Counted from the first letter of the stretch, positions 25,901-36,434 are shown. The stretch is 64,000 nt of DNA from Flavobacterium suncheonense GH29-5 = DSM 17707 (GCF_000430025.1 NZ_AUCZ01000003.1:186001-250000), one strand, 5' to 3'. The notes: generated from the letters alone by a model not told the origin. Numbers and translations: made by a program.

Positions 25901-27235
25901 AGTAGGAGCACGGTTAAGCAGTACCGGGTGTCCTTTGATTACGTTTTCAAGGATATCCCATACCACCGGCTCTTTTTTGTCGATGATTTTCTTAGCTGAT
26001 TTAACGGTTTTAACGATTCCCCGCTCGATTAACTTACGGATAACGAATGGTTTGTACAATTCGGCTGCCATGTCTTTCGGAAGACCACACTCGTACATTT
26101 TCAATTCCGGTCCTACAACAATTACCGAACGCGCCGAATAATCCACACGTTTACCTAATAAGTTCTGACGGAAACGTCCTTGTTTTCCTTTTAAGGAATC
26201 CGAAAGGGATTTTAACGGTCTGTTCGATTCGGTTTTAACCGCAGAAGCTTTTCTGGTGTTGTCGAACAACGAGTCTACAGATTCCTGTAACATACGTTTT
26301 TCGTTACGCAAAATTACTTCCGGTGCTTTGATTTCCATTAAGCGTTTCAGACGGTTGTTACGGATAATCACACGGCGGTATAAGTCGTTCAAATCCGAAG
26401 TCGCGAAACGCCCACCATCCAACGGCACTAACGGACGTAATTCCGGCGGAATTACCGGAATCACTTTTAAAATCATCCATTCCGGAAGGTTTTCACGATT
26501 CTGGTTCGCTTCACGGAACGATTCTACTACCTGAAGACGTTTTAACGCTTCGGTTTTTCTTTGTTTAGACGTTTCGTTATTCGCCGCGTGACGCAATTCA
26601 TAAGACAACGCGTCTAAATCGGTACGGGCCAATAAGTCCATGATACATTCCGCACCCATCTTCGCGATGAATTTGTTCGGATCGTTATCGTCTAAATATT
26701 GGTTTTCCATCGGAAGTGAATCCAGAATGTTCAGGTATTCTTCTTCGGTTAGGAAATCTAATTTATTTAAGGATTCTCCGTCCGGACCTTTTGCAATACC
26801 CGGCTGGATTACTACGTAACGTTCGTAGTAAATGATCATGTCTAATTTCTTAGACGGCAATCCTAAAATGTATCCGATTTTGTTCGGAAGAGAACGGAAA
26901 TACCAGATGTGCGCGATAGGCACCACCAGGTTGATGTGTCCTACACGGTCACGACGTACTTTTTTCTCCGTAACTTCCACACCACAGCGGTCACAAACGA
27001 TTCCTTTGTAACGGATTCTTTTGTATTTACCACAGGCACACTCGTAATCTTTTACAGGACCGAAGATTCGCTCGCAGAAAAGTCCGTCACGCTCAGGTTT
27101 GTGGGTACGATAATTGATGGTTTCCGGTTTTAGAACCTCACCTCTTGACTCAGCCAAAATCGACTCAGGAGAAGCAAGACCGATGGAAATCCTGTTAAAT
27201 CTTTTGATCGTATTTTTATCTTTATTTCTATTCAT
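22937..27235 (-). CDS. rpoC: DNA-directed RNA polymerase subunit beta'
   Basis: This is the largest catalytic subunit of RNA polymerase. The N-terminal zinc site has the cysteines of [13 protein letters not shown] and CDRCGVEV. The active-site magnesium loop is NADFDGDQM. The second zinc region shows [13 protein letters not shown], followed by the trigger-loop region [16 protein letters not shown]. The length of 1432 residues is normal for Bacteroidota. It follows rpoB by 68 bp, with a hairpin in the gap, and ends before the DUF3467 gene. No frameshift or unusual insertion is seen. Confidence 0.98.
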   Translation of the reverse strand: MNRNKDKNTIKRFNRISIGLASPESILAESRGEVLKPETINYRTHKPERDGLFCERIFGPVKDYECACGKYKRIRYKGIVCDRCGVEVTEKKVRRDRVGHINLVVPIAHIWYFRSLPNKIGYILGLPSKKLDMIIYYERYVVIQPGIAKGPDGESLNKLDFLTEEEYLNILDSLPMENQYLDDNDPNKFIAKMGAECIMDLLARTDLDALSYELRHAANNETSKQRKTEALKRLQVVESFREANQNRENLPEWMILKVIPVIPPELRPLVPLDGGRFATSDLNDLYRRVIIRNNRLKRLMEIKAPEVILRNEKRMLQESVDSLFDNTRKASAVKTESNRPLKSLSDSLKGKQGRFRQNLLGKRVDYSARSVIVVGPELKMYECGLPKDMAAELYKPFVIRKLIERGIVKTVKSAKKIIDKKEPVVWDILENVIKGHPVLLNRAPTLHRLGIQAFQPKLIEGKAIQLHPLTCTAFNADFDGDQMAVHLPLGPEAILEAQLLMLASHNILNPANGAPITVPSQDMVLGLYYMTKERLSTETHKILGEGLTFYSAEEVNIALNEGRLELNARVKVRAKDFNENGELVYKIIQTTAGRVLFNEVVPEEAGYINEVLTKKSLRDIIGKILAVTDVPTTAAFLDNIKDMGYRFAFRGGLSFSLGDIKIPDQKQDLIADANEQVEGITMNYNMGLITNNERYNQVIDVWTSTNALLTELAMKNIREDQQGFNSVYMMLDSGARGSKEQIRQLTGMRGLMAKPKKSTAGGGEIIENPILSNFKEGLSILEYFISTHGARKGLADTALKTADAGYLTRRLHDVSQDVIVNSVDCGTLRGVEISALKKNEEIVETLGERILGRVALQDVVNPLNGEVMVQAGEQITEAVVKEIEASPVERVEVRSPLTCEAEKGICAKCYGRNLATGKMTQKGEAVGVIAAQSIGEPGTQLTLRTFHVGGVAGGISEESSIIARFGGKLEIEDLKTVKGEDNEGNVVDIVISRSTELKLVDEKTGIVLNTHNIPYGSSIFVKDGDVVEKGATICKWDPYNGVIISEFTGKVAYEDIEQGQTFMVEIDEQTGFQEKVITEGRNKKLIPTLLIYGKDGELIRSYNLPVGAHLMVNDGEKIKAGKILVKIPRRSSKAGDITGGLPRITELLEARNPSNPAVVSEIDGVVSFGKIKRGNREIVIESKFGEVKKYLVKLSNQILVQENDFVKAGMPLSDGAITPEDILRIQGPSAVQQYLVNEIQEVYRLQGVKINDKHFEVVIRQMMRKVQIQDPGDTLFLEEQLAHTSDFIAENDKLYGMKVVEDAGDSQNLKPGQIVSPRELRDENSLLKRNDQNLVVARDVVPATATPVLQGITRASLQTKSFISAASFQETTKVLNEAAVAGKVDDLEGLKENVIVGHRIPAGTGMRDYDNIIVGSKEEFNELLAAKEEFNY

Positions 27236-27273
27236 GATAAACGTGCTATCGATTTATAAAAAACACTTTAAAA

Positions 27274-27297
27274 GGAAGCCGTCCGAAAACAGCTTCC
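27274..27297 (-). promoter_or_regulatory. Hairpin between rpoB and rpoC
   Basis: On the minus strand GGAAGCTGT pairs with ACGGCTTCC (one U-G wobble) around a six-base loop, followed by TTTTAAAGTGTTTTTT. It could be a weak attenuator or a processing site that sets the beta to beta' ratio. Confidence 0.5.
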
Positions 27298-27303
27298 GTG
27301 AAA

Positions 27304-30300
27304 TTATTCTTCTAATCTGATGTCTAATCCAAGACCCTTCAATTCATGCATCAATACATTGAATGATTCCGGTAATCCTGGCTCCGGCATAGTTTCACCC
27401 TTAACGATGGCCTCGTAAGTTTTCGCTCTACCGATTACGTCATCTGATTTAACTGTCAAGATTTCTCGTAAAGTACTTGATGCACCGTACGCCTCAAGAG
27501 CCCAAACCTCCATCTCTCCGAAACGCTGACCTCCGAACTGTGCTTTACCTCCTAAAGGCTGTTGCGTGATCAACGAGTAAGGTCCGATAGAACGTGCGTG
27601 CATCTTATCATCTACCATGTGCCCTAATTTCAGCATGTAGATTACACCCACGGTGGCCGGCTGGTGGAAACGCTCTCCGGTTCCTCCGTCATACAGATAC
27701 GTATGTCCGAATCTTGGTACACCTGCTTCGTCGGTTAAGGCATTGATCTGGTCTAAAGAAGCTCCGTCGAAAATCGGTGTGGCAAACTTCTTCCCTAATT
27801 TCTTACCTGCCCATCCTAATACGGTTTCGTAAATCTGTCCGATGTTCATACGGGATGGTACCCCAAGCGGATTCAATACGATATCTACCGGTGTTCCGTC
27901 TTCTAAGAATGGCATATCTTCCTGACGAACGATTTTGGCCACGATACCTTTGTTACCGTGACGTCCTGCCATCTTATCTCCCACTTTCAGTTTACGTTTC
28001 TTAGCGATGTATACTTTAGCAAGTTTCAGGATTCCTGATGGCAACTCGTCTCCAACAGTAATCGTGAATTTCTCTCTTCTTAACGCTCCCTGTAAATCGT
28101 TTAACTTAATTTTATAGTTGTGGATCAAGTCATTTACCATGGCATTTGACTCTTCATCTGTAGTCCACTGACCTTTTGTTAAGTGCGCGAAATCTTCTAC
28201 GGCGTAAAGCATTTTTTGCGTGTATTTCTTACCTTTCGGCAATACTTCCTCACCCAAATCGTTCATTACGCCCTGAGAAGTTTTTCCGTTAACGATTTCA
28301 AACAATTTCTCTACCAACTTGTCTTTCAACTGAACGAATTTCACTTCAAATTCAGCTTCAAGAACCGCTAAATCGTCTTTGTCTTTGGAACGCTTACGTT
28401 TATCTTTTACCGCTCTCGCGAATAATTTTTTATCTAAAACCACACCGTGAAGCGATGGAGAAGCTTTCAAGGAAGCGTCTTTCACATCACCCGCTTTGTC
28501 TCCGAAGATTGCTCTTAACAATTTCTCTTCCGGAGTCGGATCGGATTCTCCTTTTGGTGTAATTTTTCCGATTAGAATGTCACCCGGTTTCACCTCGGCT
28601 CCGATTCTGATCATACCGTTTTCATCCAAGTCTTTGGTAGCCTCTTCTGAAACGTTTGGAATATCGTTCGTCAACTCTTCATTACCCAATTTCGTGTCAC
28701 GAACCTCTAACGAGTAATCGTCTACGTGGATGGAGGTGAAAATATCATCACGAACTACTTTTTCAGAAATTACAATCGCATCCTCGAAGTTGTACCCTTT
28801 CCAAGGCATAAACGCTACCTGTAGGTTTCTACCTAAAGCTAACTCTCCGTTTTGCGTGGCATATCCTTCACAAAGTACTTGTCCTTTCACCACTCTGTCC
28901 CCTTTTCTTACGATTGGTTTCAGGTTGATAGAGGTACTCTGGTTGGTTTTTCTGAATTTGATTAATTGATACGTTTTCTCGTCCGGATCGAAGCTTACCG
29001 CTCTTTCCTTATCGGTACGGTCGTATTTGATGGTGATTTGATTCGCGTCTACATATTCCACTACTCCGTTTCCTTCTGCATTAATCAATACTCTGGAATC
29101 GGAAGCCACCTGACGCTCTAAACCGGTACCTACAATTGGTGCTTCAGGACGTAACAATGGTACGGCCTGGCGCATCATGTTCGATCCCATCAATGCACGG
29201 TTCGCGTCATCGTGCTCCAGGAACGGAATCAACGAAGCGGAAATCGAAGCGATCTGGTTCGGTGCTACGTCGGTATAGTGAACGGCTGTAGGCTCTAATA
29301 CCGGGAAGTCACCCTCTTCACGAGCAATGACTCTTTCCGCTGTAATTTTACCATTAGCATCCATATCAATGTTTGCCTGCGCGATCAATTTACCTTCTTC
29401 TTCTTCAGCGCTCAAATAAACAGGCTCAGATTTTAAATCAACTACACCATTTTCAACCTTACGGTACGGTGTTTCGATGAATCCCATTCCATTTACTTTC
29501 GCATATACTCCTAATGAGGAAATAAGTCCAATGTTTGGTCCCTCCGGAGTTTCAATCGGACATAGACGTCCGTAGTGTGTATAGTGAACGTCACGAACCT
29601 CGAAACCGGCTCTCTCTCTGGATAAACCTCCAGGTCCTAATGCCGATAAACGACGTTTGTGGGTAATCTCCGCTAATGGATTCGTTTGATCCATGAACTG
29701 AGACAACTGGTTGGTTCCGAAGAATGAGTTAATAACGGATGATAAGGTTTTCGCGTTAATCAAGTCGATTGGCGTAAACACCTCATTGTCACGAACGTTC
29801 ATTCGCTCACGGATAGTTCTGGCCATACGCGCTAAACCTACTCCGAATTGAGCAGATAATTGCTCACCAACAGTTCTCACACGACGGTTTGATAAGTGAT
29901 CGATATCATCAATCTCTGCCTTAGAGTTGATTAGCTCAATCAAATATTTCACGATAGTGATGATATCCTCTTTGGTAAGCACCTGCTTGTCCATAGGAAT
30001 ATCCAAACCTAATTTTTTGTTCATTCTGTAACGACCTACATCACCTAAGTTGTAACGCTGATCTGAGAAGAACAATTTATCGATAATACCGCGAGCCGTT
30101 TCCTCATCAGGCGGTTCTGCATTACGCAACTGACGGTAAATGTGCTCAACAGCTTCTTTTTCAGAGTTTGTCGGGTCTTTTTGTAACGTGTTGTGGATGA
30201 TTGCGTAATCCGCCTGGTTGTTATCCTCCTTATGTAACAAAATGGACTTCACATTAGCGTCTACGATTTCCTCTACGTTGTCTTTATCTAAAAGCGTATC

Positions 30301-31116
30301 ACGGTCTAAGATAATTTCGTTACGCTCGATCGATACTACTTCTCCAGTATCTTCGTCAACGAAATCTTCATGCCAAGTGTTCAAAACACGCGCAGCAAGA
30401 CGACGTCCGATGTATTTTTTAAGACCTGTTTTTGAAACTTTGATTTCCTCAGCAAGGTCAAAAATTTCAAGAATATCCTTGTCACGCTCGAATCCGATGG
30501 CACGGAACAGAGTCGTTACAGGTAATTTTTTCTTTCTGTCGATATACGCGTACATTACACTGTTGATATCGGTAGCGAATTCAATCCAGGACCCTTTAAA
30601 AGGAATTACCCTAGCGGAATACAATTTGGTTCCATTGGCATGGAAAGACTGCCCGAAGAACACACCTGGAGAACGGTGCAACTGAGATACTACCACACGC
30701 TCCGCTCCGTTGATTACAAACGTACCGCTTGGCGTCATGTAAGGAATGGTTCCTAAGTAAACATCCTGTACAATTGTCTCAAAATCTTCATGTTCCGGGT
30801 CTGTACAATACAGTTTCAAACGCGCTTTTAACGGCACACTGTACGTTAACCCTCGGTCTATACACTCTTCAATTGTATATCTTGGCGGATCAATAAAATA
30901 ATCTAGGAATTCCAACACGAACTGGTTTCGGGTATCCGTAATTGGGAAGTTCTCCATGAAGGTATTGTAAAGCCCTTCGTTTCCTCTCTCATCGGATTTG
31001 GTTTCCAATTGGAAAAAATCCTTAAAAGATTTTACCTGAATATCCAGAAAATCCGGGTAGTCAGGGATGTTTTTCGTCGAGGCGAAATTTAATCTTTCAG
31101 TCTGATTTGCTAACAT
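27304..31116 (-). CDS. rpoB: DNA-directed RNA polymerase subunit beta
   Basis: This is the second-largest subunit of RNA polymerase. The rifampicin region is intact: [17 protein letters not shown] followed by [13 protein letters not shown], i.e. the wild-type sensitive pattern. Other hallmarks are [16 protein letters not shown] and [12 protein letters not shown] near the C-terminus. The longest frame starts with TTG at 31119, but the ATG at 31116 (protein start [11 protein letters not shown]) is the usual flavobacterial start and is used here, giving 1270 residues. It is 259 bp downstream of rplL with a long hairpin in the gap and 68 bp upstream of rpoC. Confidence 0.98.
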   Translation of the reverse strand: MLANQTERLNFASTKNIPDYPDFLDIQVKSFKDFFQLETKSDERGNEGLYNTFMENFPITDTRNQFVLEFLDYFIDPPRYTIEECIDRGLTYSVPLKARLKLYCTDPEHEDFETIVQDVYLGTIPYMTPSGTFVINGAERVVVSQLHRSPGVFFGQSFHANGTKLYSARVIPFKGSWIEFATDINSVMYAYIDRKKKLPVTTLFRAIGFERDKDILEIFDLAEEIKVSKTGLKKYIGRRLAARVLNTWHEDFVDEDTGEVVSIERNEIILDRDTLLDKDNVEEIVDANVKSILLHKEDNNQADYAIIHNTLQKDPTNSEKEAVEHIYRQLRNAEPPDEETARGIIDKLFFSDQRYNLGDVGRYRMNKKLGLDIPMDKQVLTKEDIITIVKYLIELINSKAEIDDIDHLSNRRVRTVGEQLSAQFGVGLARMARTIRERMNVRDNEVFTPIDLINAKTLSSVINSFFGTNQLSQFMDQTNPLAEITHKRRLSALGPGGLSRERAGFEVRDVHYTHYGRLCPIETPEGPNIGLISSLGVYAKVNGMGFIETPYRKVENGVVDLKSEPVYLSAEEEEGKLIAQANIDMDANGKITAERVIAREEGDFPVLEPTAVHYTDVAPNQIASISASLIPFLEHDDANRALMGSNMMRQAVPLLRPEAPIVGTGLERQVASDSRVLINAEGNGVVEYVDANQITIKYDRTDKERAVSFDPDEKTYQLIKFRKTNQSTSINLKPIVRKGDRVVKGQVLCEGYATQNGELALGRNLQVAFMPWKGYNFEDAIVISEKVVRDDIFTSIHVDDYSLEVRDTKLGNEELTNDIPNVSEEATKDLDENGMIRIGAEVKPGDILIGKITPKGESDPTPEEKLLRAIFGDKAGDVKDASLKASPSLHGVVLDKKLFARAVKDKRKRSKDKDDLAVLEAEFEVKFVQLKDKLVEKLFEIVNGKTSQGVMNDLGEEVLPKGKKYTQKMLYAVEDFAHLTKGQWTTDEESNAMVNDLIHNYKIKLNDLQGALRREKFTITVGDELPSGILKLAKVYIAKKRKLKVGDKMAGRHGNKGIVAKIVRQEDMPFLEDGTPVDIVLNPLGVPSRMNIGQIYETVLGWAGKKLGKKFATPIFDGASLDQINALTDEAGVPRFGHTYLYDGGTGERFHQPATVGVIYMLKLGHMVDDKMHARSIGPYSLITQQPLGGKAQFGGQRFGEMEVWALEAYGASSTLREILTVKSDDVIGRAKTYEAIVKGETMPEPGLPESFNVLMHELKGLGLDIRLEE

Positions 31117-31314
31117 CAATGGACAAAATTTTGATTAAAAAAAGTAGTTTTTTGTGTAATAACACAGTGTAATTATACTTTCTTCATATAATCGATACAT
31201 CTCTGAAAATGAACAGAAAGTGAGGATTTCATTTTCTTTCTTCGTATGGATTAAATACAGTGCGCAACACAAATTATTTCAAAACAATTTTCAATAATTT
31301 ATTATACGCAAAAT

Positions 31315-31352
31315 GGTTTAGGCCTTTGAGAGGTAATCTCAGGGCCTAAACC
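31315..31352 (-). promoter_or_regulatory. Long hairpin between rplL and rpoB (candidate attenuator or RNA processing site)
   Basis: GGTTTAGGCC and GGCCTAAACC form a perfect 10-bp outer stem, and TGAGA/TCTCA a 5-bp inner stem on the minus strand. It begins 23 bp after the rplL stop. The following T content is weak, so full termination is unlikely. In E. coli the same position holds an attenuator and an RNase III site, and a similar role is plausible. Confidence 0.6.
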
Positions 31353-31375
31353 TTGCTTTTATAACTTGAGTGAGC

Positions 31376-31747
31376 TTATTTCAACTCAACTACAGCTCCT
31401 GCTTCTTCTAAAGCTTTTTTCAATCCTTCAGCTTCGTCTTTAGAAACACCTTCTTTAACGTTAGCCGGAGCAGCATCTACTAAATCTTTAGCTTCTTTAA
31501 GACCTAAACCAGTTAATTCTTTAACCGCTTTAACAACTCCTAATTTAGAAGCACCAGCATCTTTCAATACTACAGTGAATTCAGTTTGCTCTTCAGCAGC
31601 ACCAGCATCACCACCACCAGCAGCAACCACTACAGCTGCAGCAGCAGGCTCGATACCGTACTCATCTTTTAATATTGTTGCTAATTCGTTAACTTCTTTA
31701 ACTGTTAAGTTAACTAATTGTTCTGCGAATTGTTTCAAATCTGCCAT
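31376..31747 (-). CDS. rplL: 50S ribosomal protein L7/L12
   Basis: The multicopy stalk protein of the large subunit, which recruits GTPase factors. It has 123 residues: the N-terminal dimerisation helices ([16 protein letters not shown]), the alanine-rich hinge ([10 protein letters not shown]), and the conserved C-terminal domain with [20 protein letters not shown] and [19 protein letters not shown]. It is the last ribosomal gene before the rplL-rpoB hairpin and lies 52 bp after rplJ. Confidence 0.98.
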   Translation of the reverse strand: MADLKQFAEQLVNLTVKEVNELATILKDEYGIEPAAAAVVVAAGGGDAGAAEEQTEFTVVLKDAGASKLGVVKAVKELTGLGLKEAKDLVDAAPANVKEGVSKDEAEGLKKALEEAGAVVELK

Positions 31748-31799
31748 TTTTTCTATCTTTTAAAATGATTTGTAATATATTAATTAATTAGTGCGCAAT

Positions 31800-32294
31800 T
31801 TATTCAGCTGCCTCTTCTTTGTTCTGATTCTGAAGAGCAGAGATAATTCTCTGAGCTGGGGACTGAAGCAATCCGATGATTTCTCCGATAACTTCTTCTT
31901 TCGATTTGATGGATACTAACGAATCAAGTAAGTTATCTCCGATGTAGATTTCCTCGTTGATGTAAGCACCTTTCAATAAAGGTTTGTCGCCTTTTTTACG
32001 GAACTCTTTAATGATTTTTGCAGGAGCGTTCGCTGTATCTGCAATCATGATTGAAGTGTTTCCTTTTAAAACCGTCGGAAGTTCCCCGAAGTTAGCTTCA
32101 GAAGACTCCATAGCTTTTGCAAGCAATGTATTCTTAACAACTTCTAATTTGATACCTGCTTTAAAACAAGCTCTTCTTAAGTTTGAAGTAGTATCTGCAT
32201 CAAGTCCGGAAATGTCTGCCAAGTACACAACATTCACACCAGCTAACTGTGCAGTTAAATCTTCAATAGCGATTGATTTTTCTTCTCTAGTCAT
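31800..32294 (-). CDS. rplJ: 50S ribosomal protein L10
   Basis: L10 anchors the L7/L12 stalk to 23S rRNA. The 164-residue protein shows the family start TREEKSIAIEDLTAQL, the motif DISGLDADTTSNLRR, and KAGIKLEVVKNTLLAKA. The C-terminal helix that binds L12 dimers ends ISALQNQNKEEAAE. It lies 52 bp upstream of rplL and 22 bp downstream of rplA. In many bacteria L10 represses its own mRNA leader; the short gap here leaves little room for such a leader, so regulation may act elsewhere. Confidence 0.97.
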   Translation of the reverse strand: MTREEKSIAIEDLTAQLAGVNVVYLADISGLDADTTSNLRRACFKAGIKLEVVKNTLLAKAMESSEANFGELPTVLKGNTSIMIADTANAPAKIIKEFRKKGDKPLLKGAYINEEIYIGDNLLDSLVSIKSKEEVIGEIIGLLQSPAQRIISALQNQNKEEAAE

Positions 32295-32316
32295 ACTAAA
32301 AACTTTTAACTACCAA

Positions 32317-33006
32317 TTATACTGCTTTAGGATCTAAAGCAATTGCAGGACTCATTGTAGCTGAGATGTGGATAGACTTAATATAAGTTCCTTTTGCTGC
32401 AGTTGGTTTTAATTTAATTAATGTTTGAATAATCTCGTGAGCGTTCTCCTGGATTTTCTGAGCATCGAAAGATACTTTTCCGATTCCGGCGTGAACGATT
32501 CCCGTTTTATCTACTTTAAAGTCGATTTTACCAGATTTTACCTCTTCTACTGCTTTACCTACTTCCATAGTTACAGTACCAGTTTTAGGGTTTGGCATTA
32601 AACCGCGAGGTCCTAAAATACGACCTAATGGCCCTAATTTACCCATAACTGCAGGCATTGTGATGATTACATCAACATCTGTCCAACCGTCTTTGATTTT
32701 TTGCAAATAGTCATCTAATCCTACGTGATCTGCACCGGCAGCTTTAGCTTCAGCCTCTTTATCCGGAGTAACCAATGCCAATACTCTCACGTCTTTACCT
32801 GTACCGTGCGGCAAAGAAACCACACCTCTTACCATTTGATTCGCTTTACGTGGATCTACACCTAATTTTACTGCGATATCAACTGACTCATCAAATTTTG
32901 CAGAAGCAACTTCTTTGATTAATGCAGATGCATCTTTCAAAGAGTACAATTTGTTCTTCTCAATTTTTGCTGCAGCCTCTTTTTGCTTTTTTGTCAATTT
33001 TGCCAT
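32317..33006 (-). CDS. rplA: 50S ribosomal protein L1
   Basis: L1 forms the mobile stalk near the E site and usually represses translation of the rplK-rplA mRNA. The 229-residue protein shows [38 protein letters not shown] (the L1 signature) and a C-terminal [16 protein letters not shown]. It follows rplK by 20 bp. Length and motifs are standard. Confidence 0.98.
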   Translation of the reverse strand: MAKLTKKQKEAAAKIEKNKLYSLKDASALIKEVASAKFDESVDIAVKLGVDPRKANQMVRGVVSLPHGTGKDVRVLALVTPDKEAEAKAAGADHVGLDDYLQKIKDGWTDVDVIITMPAVMGKLGPLGRILGPRGLMPNPKTGTVTMEVGKAVEEVKSGKIDFKVDKTGIVHAGIGKVSFDAQKIQENAHEIIQTLIKLKPTAAKGTYIKSIHISATMSPAIALDPKAV

Positions 33007-33026
33007 GTCTTTTTCTTAATTAAAGA

Positions 33027-33464
33027 TTAAAAAGGAGCAGTTCCTGATACTGTTATACCCATAGATCTAGCTGTTCCGGCAATCATACTCATTGCTTTTT
33101 CGATTTCGAAAGCGTTTAAGTCTGCCATTTTGTCTTCAGCAATAGTTCTAATTTGATCCCAAGTAACGCTAGCTACTTTTTTACGGTTAGGTTGTCCTGA
33201 ACCAGACTTAATTTTAGCAGCATCCAATAATTGAATTGCAGCCGGTGGCGTTTTAACAACAAAATCAAAAGACTTGTCTTTATACACAGTAATCTGTACT
33301 GGTAAAACTTTGCCAGGTTTATCCTGAGTTCTCGCATTAAATTGCTTACAGAACTCCATGATGTTAACCCCAGCAGCCCCCAAAGCAGGTCCAACCGGTG
33401 GCGAAGGATTCGCGGCACCTCCCTTAACTTGTAGTTTAACTACTTTACTAATTTCTTTAGCCAT
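33027..33464 (-). CDS. rplK: 50S ribosomal protein L11
   Basis: L11 binds the GTPase-associated centre of 23S rRNA and the antibiotic thiostrepton. In its 145 residues the N-terminal domain shows [20 protein letters not shown] with the proline pair of the thiostrepton site, and the C-terminal RNA-binding domain ends with [14 protein letters not shown]. It lies 66 bp downstream of nusG and 20 bp upstream of rplA. Confidence 0.98.
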   Translation of the reverse strand: MAKEISKVVKLQVKGGAANPSPPVGPALGAAGVNIMEFCKQFNARTQDKPGKVLPVQITVYKDKSFDFVVKTPPAAIQLLDAAKIKSGSGQPNRKKVASVTWDQIRTIAEDKMADLNAFEIEKAMSMIAGTARSMGITVSGTAPF

Positions 33465-33530
33465 TTTTTAAAAAAATTTAGCACATCTATCAATTGGAAG
33501 CGATTGATGTGAGTTTATAATGTAACGATA

Positions 33531-34082
33531 TTATACTTTTTCAACTTGCATGAAACTCAATTCCAACGGCGTTTTTCTACCGAAAATTTTCACCATTACT
33601 TCAAGTTTACGCTTTTCTTCATTTACCTTCTCAACCGTTCCGTTGAAACCGTTGAAAGGTCCGTCGATTACTTTTACAGTCTCACCAACAGCATATGGTA
33701 TGGCGCCGTGATCTACTTTTACAGAAAGTTCATCTACCTTACCTAACATCCTGTTTACCTCCGACTGACGCAAAGGCACTGCATCACCTCCTTTGGTTTC
33801 ACCCAAGAAGCCAATTACTCCGGTAATCGATTTAATAATATGAGGAATCTCTCCTGTCAGGTTAGCCTCAATCATCACGTAACCCGGAAAGTACACACGG
33901 TCTTTGCTGATTTTTTTACCGTCACGCACCTGCACCACTTTTTCGGTTGGTACCAATACCTGAGAGATATAATCCGACATACCCAAACGACTAATTTCCG
34001 TTTCGATATAGTTTTTAACCTTGTTTTCTTGTCCGCTTACTGCTCTAACGACATACCATTTTTTGACATTATTGTCTGACAT
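33531..34082 (-). CDS. nusG: Transcription termination/antitermination factor NusG
   Basis: NusG binds RNA polymerase and couples it to Rho or the ribosome. The 183-residue protein has the N-terminal NGN domain, with WYVVRAVSGQENKVKNYIE and RVYFPGYVMIEANL, and a C-terminal KOW domain with VGETVKVIDGPFNGFNGTV. It follows secE by 10 bp. It has the normal two-domain architecture without the extra domain seen in some Bacteroidota paralogues of the UpxY/LoaP type, so this is the housekeeping copy. Confidence 0.97.
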   Translation of the reverse strand: MSDNNVKKWYVVRAVSGQENKVKNYIETEISRLGMSDYISQVLVPTEKVVQVRDGKKISKDRVYFPGYVMIEANLTGEIPHIIKSITGVIGFLGETKGGDAVPLRQSEVNRMLGKVDELSVKVDHGAIPYAVGETVKVIDGPFNGFNGTVEKVNEEKRKLEVMVKIFGRKTPLELSFMQVEKV

Positions 34083-34092
34083 ATCAAAAAAA

Positions 34093-34290
34093 TTAAGCTT
34101 TTAACCAATTAAAGAAAACCCCTAATACTTTTGCAAATACTGTATCAACCCCCCAAGTTGCCAAAGCAAACAATACGGAAAACACAGCCACCACAACAGT
34201 TAAATGTTGTACCTCAGACCATTCCGGCCAAGTAACATTCGATTTTAACTCTTCAAATGCCTCTGATATGTAATTAACAACTTTTGTCAT
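34093..34290 (-). CDS. secE: Preprotein translocase subunit SecE
   Basis: SecE stabilises SecY in the inner-membrane translocon. The protein is 65 residues with one transmembrane helix (HLTVVVAVFSVLFALATW) preceded by the conserved amphipathic segment FEELKSNVTWPEWSEV. The reading frame is open far upstream to 34419, but that part reads through the tRNA-Trp gene, so the start is the ATG at 34290, giving MTKVVNYISEAFEEL. It lies between tRNA-Trp and nusG, the usual position. Confidence 0.96.
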   Translation of the reverse strand: MTKVVNYISEAFEELKSNVTWPEWSEVQHLTVVVAVFSVLFALATWGVDTVFAKVLGVFFNWLKA

Positions 34291-34304
34291 ATCTTTTTCT
34301 TTTG

Positions 34305-34376
34305 CACGGGCGGAGGGATTCGAACCCCCATCAATGGTTTTGGAGACCACTATACTAGCCCTTGTACTACGCCCGT
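34305..34376 (-). tRNA. tRNA-Trp (CCA anticodon)
   Basis: Folded by hand: acceptor arms ACGGGCG/CGCCCGT, anticodon arm GTGGT-CTCCAAA-ACCAT with anticodon CCA, T arm GGGGG-TTCGAAT-CCCTC, discriminator G, 72 nt. The 3' CCA is not encoded. It sits between tuf and secE. Confidence 0.95.
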
Positions 34377-34381
34377 TTGTT

Positions 34382-34410
34382 AAAAAAGCCGGCAGCAAAA
34401 CTGCCGACTT
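34382..34410 (-). terminator. Terminator-like hairpin after tuf
   Basis: On the minus strand AAGTCGGCAG and CTGCCGGCTT pair (one U-G wobble) around TTTTG and are followed by TTTTTT, 17 bp after the tuf stop and just before tRNA-Trp. Confidence 0.75.
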
Positions 34411-34426
34411 TATATACAACTAATAA

Positions 34427-35614
34427 TTAGTCTAAAATTTCAGTTACCTGACCAGCACCTACAGTTCTACCACCTTCACGGATAGCGAAACGTAAACCTA
34501 CTGATAATGCGATCGGGCTTAACAATTGTACTTCAATAGTTAAGTTATCACCTGGCATAACCATCTCAACTCCTGCAGGTAAAGAAATAGTACCTGTTAC
34601 GTCAGTTGTACGTACGTAGAACTGAGGACGGTAGTTGTTGTGGAATGGAGTGTGACGTCCACCTTCTTCTTTTTTCAAGATATACACCTCAGCTTTGAAG
34701 TGAGCGTGTGGTTTTACAGAACCCGGCTTGATAATAACCATACCACGTTTGATATCCGCTTTATCGATACCACGTAACAATAAACCTACGTTATCTCCAG
34801 CTTCACCTCTGTCAAGGATTTTACGGAACATCTCAACCCCTGTAATTGTAGAAGTCAATTTGTCTGCACCCATACCAATGATTTCAACAGCATCTCCAGT
34901 ATTAGCAACTCCAGTTTCGATACGACCTGTAGCAACAGTTCCACGACCTGTAATTGTAAATACGTCCTCAACTGGCATCAAGAATGGTTTTTCTCTGTCA
35001 CGTACCGGCTCTTCAATCCAGTTGTCAACAGCATCCATCAATTCCATTACAGTAGCAACCCATTTTGGATCACCATTTAAAGCTCCTAAAGCAGAACCTT
35101 TAATAACTGGACCATTGTCACCATCGTACTGATAGAAAGACAATAAGTCTCTTACTTCCATTTCAACAAGCTCTAACAACTCAGCATCGTCAACCATGTC
35201 AACTTTGTTCAAGAACACAACAATTCTAGGCACACCAACCTGACGACCTAAAAGGATGTGCTCACGAGTTTGCGGCATTGGACCATCTGTAGCAGCAACT
35301 ACAAGGATAGCTCCGTCCATCTGAGCAGCACCAGTAACCATGTTCTTAACGTAATCCGCGTGACCTGGACAGTCAACGTGAGCATAGTGACGGTTTTTAG
35401 TAGAGTACTCTACGTGAGATGTATTAATAGTAATACCTCTTTCTTTTTCCTCAGGAGCATTATCGATCTGATCGAAAGATTTAGCTTCTGATAAACCAGC
35501 ATCAGCCAATACTTTAGTAATAGCAGCTGTCAAAGTAGTTTTTCCGTGATCTACGTGTCCGATAGTTCCGATATTTAAATGGGGCTTCGAACGATCAAAG
35601 GTTTCTTTTGCCAT
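34427..35614 (-). CDS. tuf: Elongation factor Tu
   Basis: EF-Tu delivers aminoacyl-tRNA to the ribosome. The 395-residue protein has [15 protein letters not shown] (G1), [12 protein letters not shown] (G2), [12 protein letters not shown] (G3) and NKVDMVDD (G4). Domains 2 and 3 are standard and end [14 protein letters not shown]. It is the only tuf copy in the window. It is preceded on its strand by tRNA-Thr(GGT) and followed by tRNA-Trp and secE. No Shine-Dalgarno sequence is present before the start; the region is A/T-rich. Confidence 0.99.
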   Translation of the reverse strand: MAKETFDRSKPHLNIGTIGHVDHGKTTLTAAITKVLADAGLSEAKSFDQIDNAPEEKERGITINTSHVEYSTKNRHYAHVDCPGHADYVKNMVTGAAQMDGAILVVAATDGPMPQTREHILLGRQVGVPRIVVFLNKVDMVDDAELLELVEMEVRDLLSFYQYDGDNGPVIKGSALGALNGDPKWVATVMELMDAVDNWIEEPVRDREKPFLMPVEDVFTITGRGTVATGRIETGVANTGDAVEIIGMGADKLTSTITGVEMFRKILDRGEAGDNVGLLLRGIDKADIKRGMVIIKPGSVKPHAHFKAEVYILKKEEGGRHTPFHNNYRPQFYVRTTDVTGTISLPAGVEMVMPGDNLTIEVQLLSPIALSVGLRFAIREGGRTVGAGQVTEILD

Positions 35615-35667
35615 GATTTAATAATTTAATCTTAGTTATATAATTAGTGTTCAAATATTCAAAATTG

Positions 35668-35739
35668 AGCCAATGACGGGATTTGAACCCGTGACCTCTT
35701 CCTTACCAAGGAAGCACTCTACCCCTGAGCTACACCGGC
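35668..35739 (-). tRNA. tRNA-Thr (GGT anticodon)
   Basis: Acceptor GCCGGTG/CATTGGC, anticodon arm CTTCC-TTGGTAA-GGAAG giving anticodon GGT, T arm ACGGG-TTCAAAT-CCCGT, discriminator T, 72 nt. It lies directly upstream of tuf. Confidence 0.95.
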
Positions 35740-35814
35740 TTTTGTGCGTTTCAGAAGTTAGAATTCAAAATTCAGAAATCTCCGAATTCTTTTTTTCTAA
35801 ATTCCATTTTTTTG

Positions 35815-35896
35815 TGGGGAGAGCAGGATTCGAACCTGCGAAGGTGTAACCAGCAGATTTACAGTCTGCCCTCGTTGGCCGCTTGAGTATCTCCCC
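35815..35896 (-). tRNA. tRNA-Tyr (GTA anticodon)
   Basis: Acceptor GGGGAGA pairs with TCTCCCC, the anticodon arm is GCAGA-CTGTAAA-TCTGC giving anticodon GTA, and a long variable arm typical of tRNA-Tyr is present. 82 nt. Confidence 0.95.
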
Positions 35897-35929
35897 AACT
35901 TTTTAATTTTCAATACTTTATCGTATTTG

Positions 35930-36003
35930 AGCCGATAGAGGGACTCGAACCCACGACCTGCTGATTACAAATCAGCTGCTCTAGCCAGCTGAGCTACACC
36001 GGC
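35930..36003 (-). tRNA. tRNA-Thr (TGT anticodon)
   Basis: Acceptor GCCGGTG/TATCGGC, anticodon arm GCTGA-TTTGTAA-TCAGC giving anticodon TGT, T loop TTCGAGT, discriminator T, 74 nt. It is the first tRNA of the Thr-Tyr-Thr cluster. Confidence 0.95.
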
Positions 36004-36012
36004 ATTGAAAAT

Positions 36013-36039
36013 AAAAAAGTCCGCTATTTCTAACGGACT
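36013..36039 (-). terminator. Terminator after the hibernation factor gene
   Basis: AGTCCG and CGGACT form the stem, extended inside by TA/TA, with TTTTTTATTTT after it on the minus strand. It separates the upstream genes from the tRNA-tuf unit. Confidence 0.8.
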
Positions 36040-36094
36040 GCAAATGTAGGCATTTTATTTTTTAATCAAAATAATTTTTCTCTTTTTTTTATTT

Positions 36095-36397
36095 TTAGCT
36101 GTGTGCTCTGATTTTTTCTTTTCGTTTCATCAAAAGTCGCTCCAGTGAATCTACCGACAAATCTACTGCTTCCTCAAAAGATTTGCTTTGTTTTTTCACC
36201 ATAAATTCATCACCCGGCACGTTAATTTTAATTTCCACTATTTTATTTTCCTTGTCACTTGTGTTCTGCACTTTCAGGAAAACATCGGATGAAACCACCC
36301 TGTCGTAATATTTTTCTAATTTATCTAATCGTTCTTGTACAAAATCTACTAATTTTCTATCAATGTTAAAATTGACCGCATGAACATTTACTTTCAT
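36095..36397 (-). CDS. raiA: Ribosome hibernation promoting factor (short HPF/RaiA family)
   Basis: The 100-residue protein has the HPF/RaiA fold: MKVNVHAVNFNIDRKLVDFV, then LEKYYDRVVSSDVFLKV, the charged strand KIVEIKINVPGDEFMVKKQ, and SFEEAVDLSVDSLERLLMKRKEK. It binds the small subunit at the mRNA/tRNA channel and stores ribosomes in stationary phase. At 100 residues it is the short form, without the C-terminal dimerisation domain of long HPF. It lies 37 bp after the Xer recombinase gene, probably in the same transcript, and a terminator follows. Confidence 0.9.
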   Translation of the reverse strand: MKVNVHAVNFNIDRKLVDFVQERLDKLEKYYDRVVSSDVFLKVQNTSDKENKIVEIKINVPGDEFMVKKQSKSFEEAVDLSVDSLERLLMKRKEKIRAHS

Positions 36398-36434
36398 AAT
36401 TAAAAAATTTATTTGGGTTAAACGTTTAGAATTA

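Noticed and set aside
34291..34419. Upstream extension of secE to a 108-residue protein
   Set aside because: The extension is translated tRNA-Trp sequence; the SecE family begins at the ATG at 34290.
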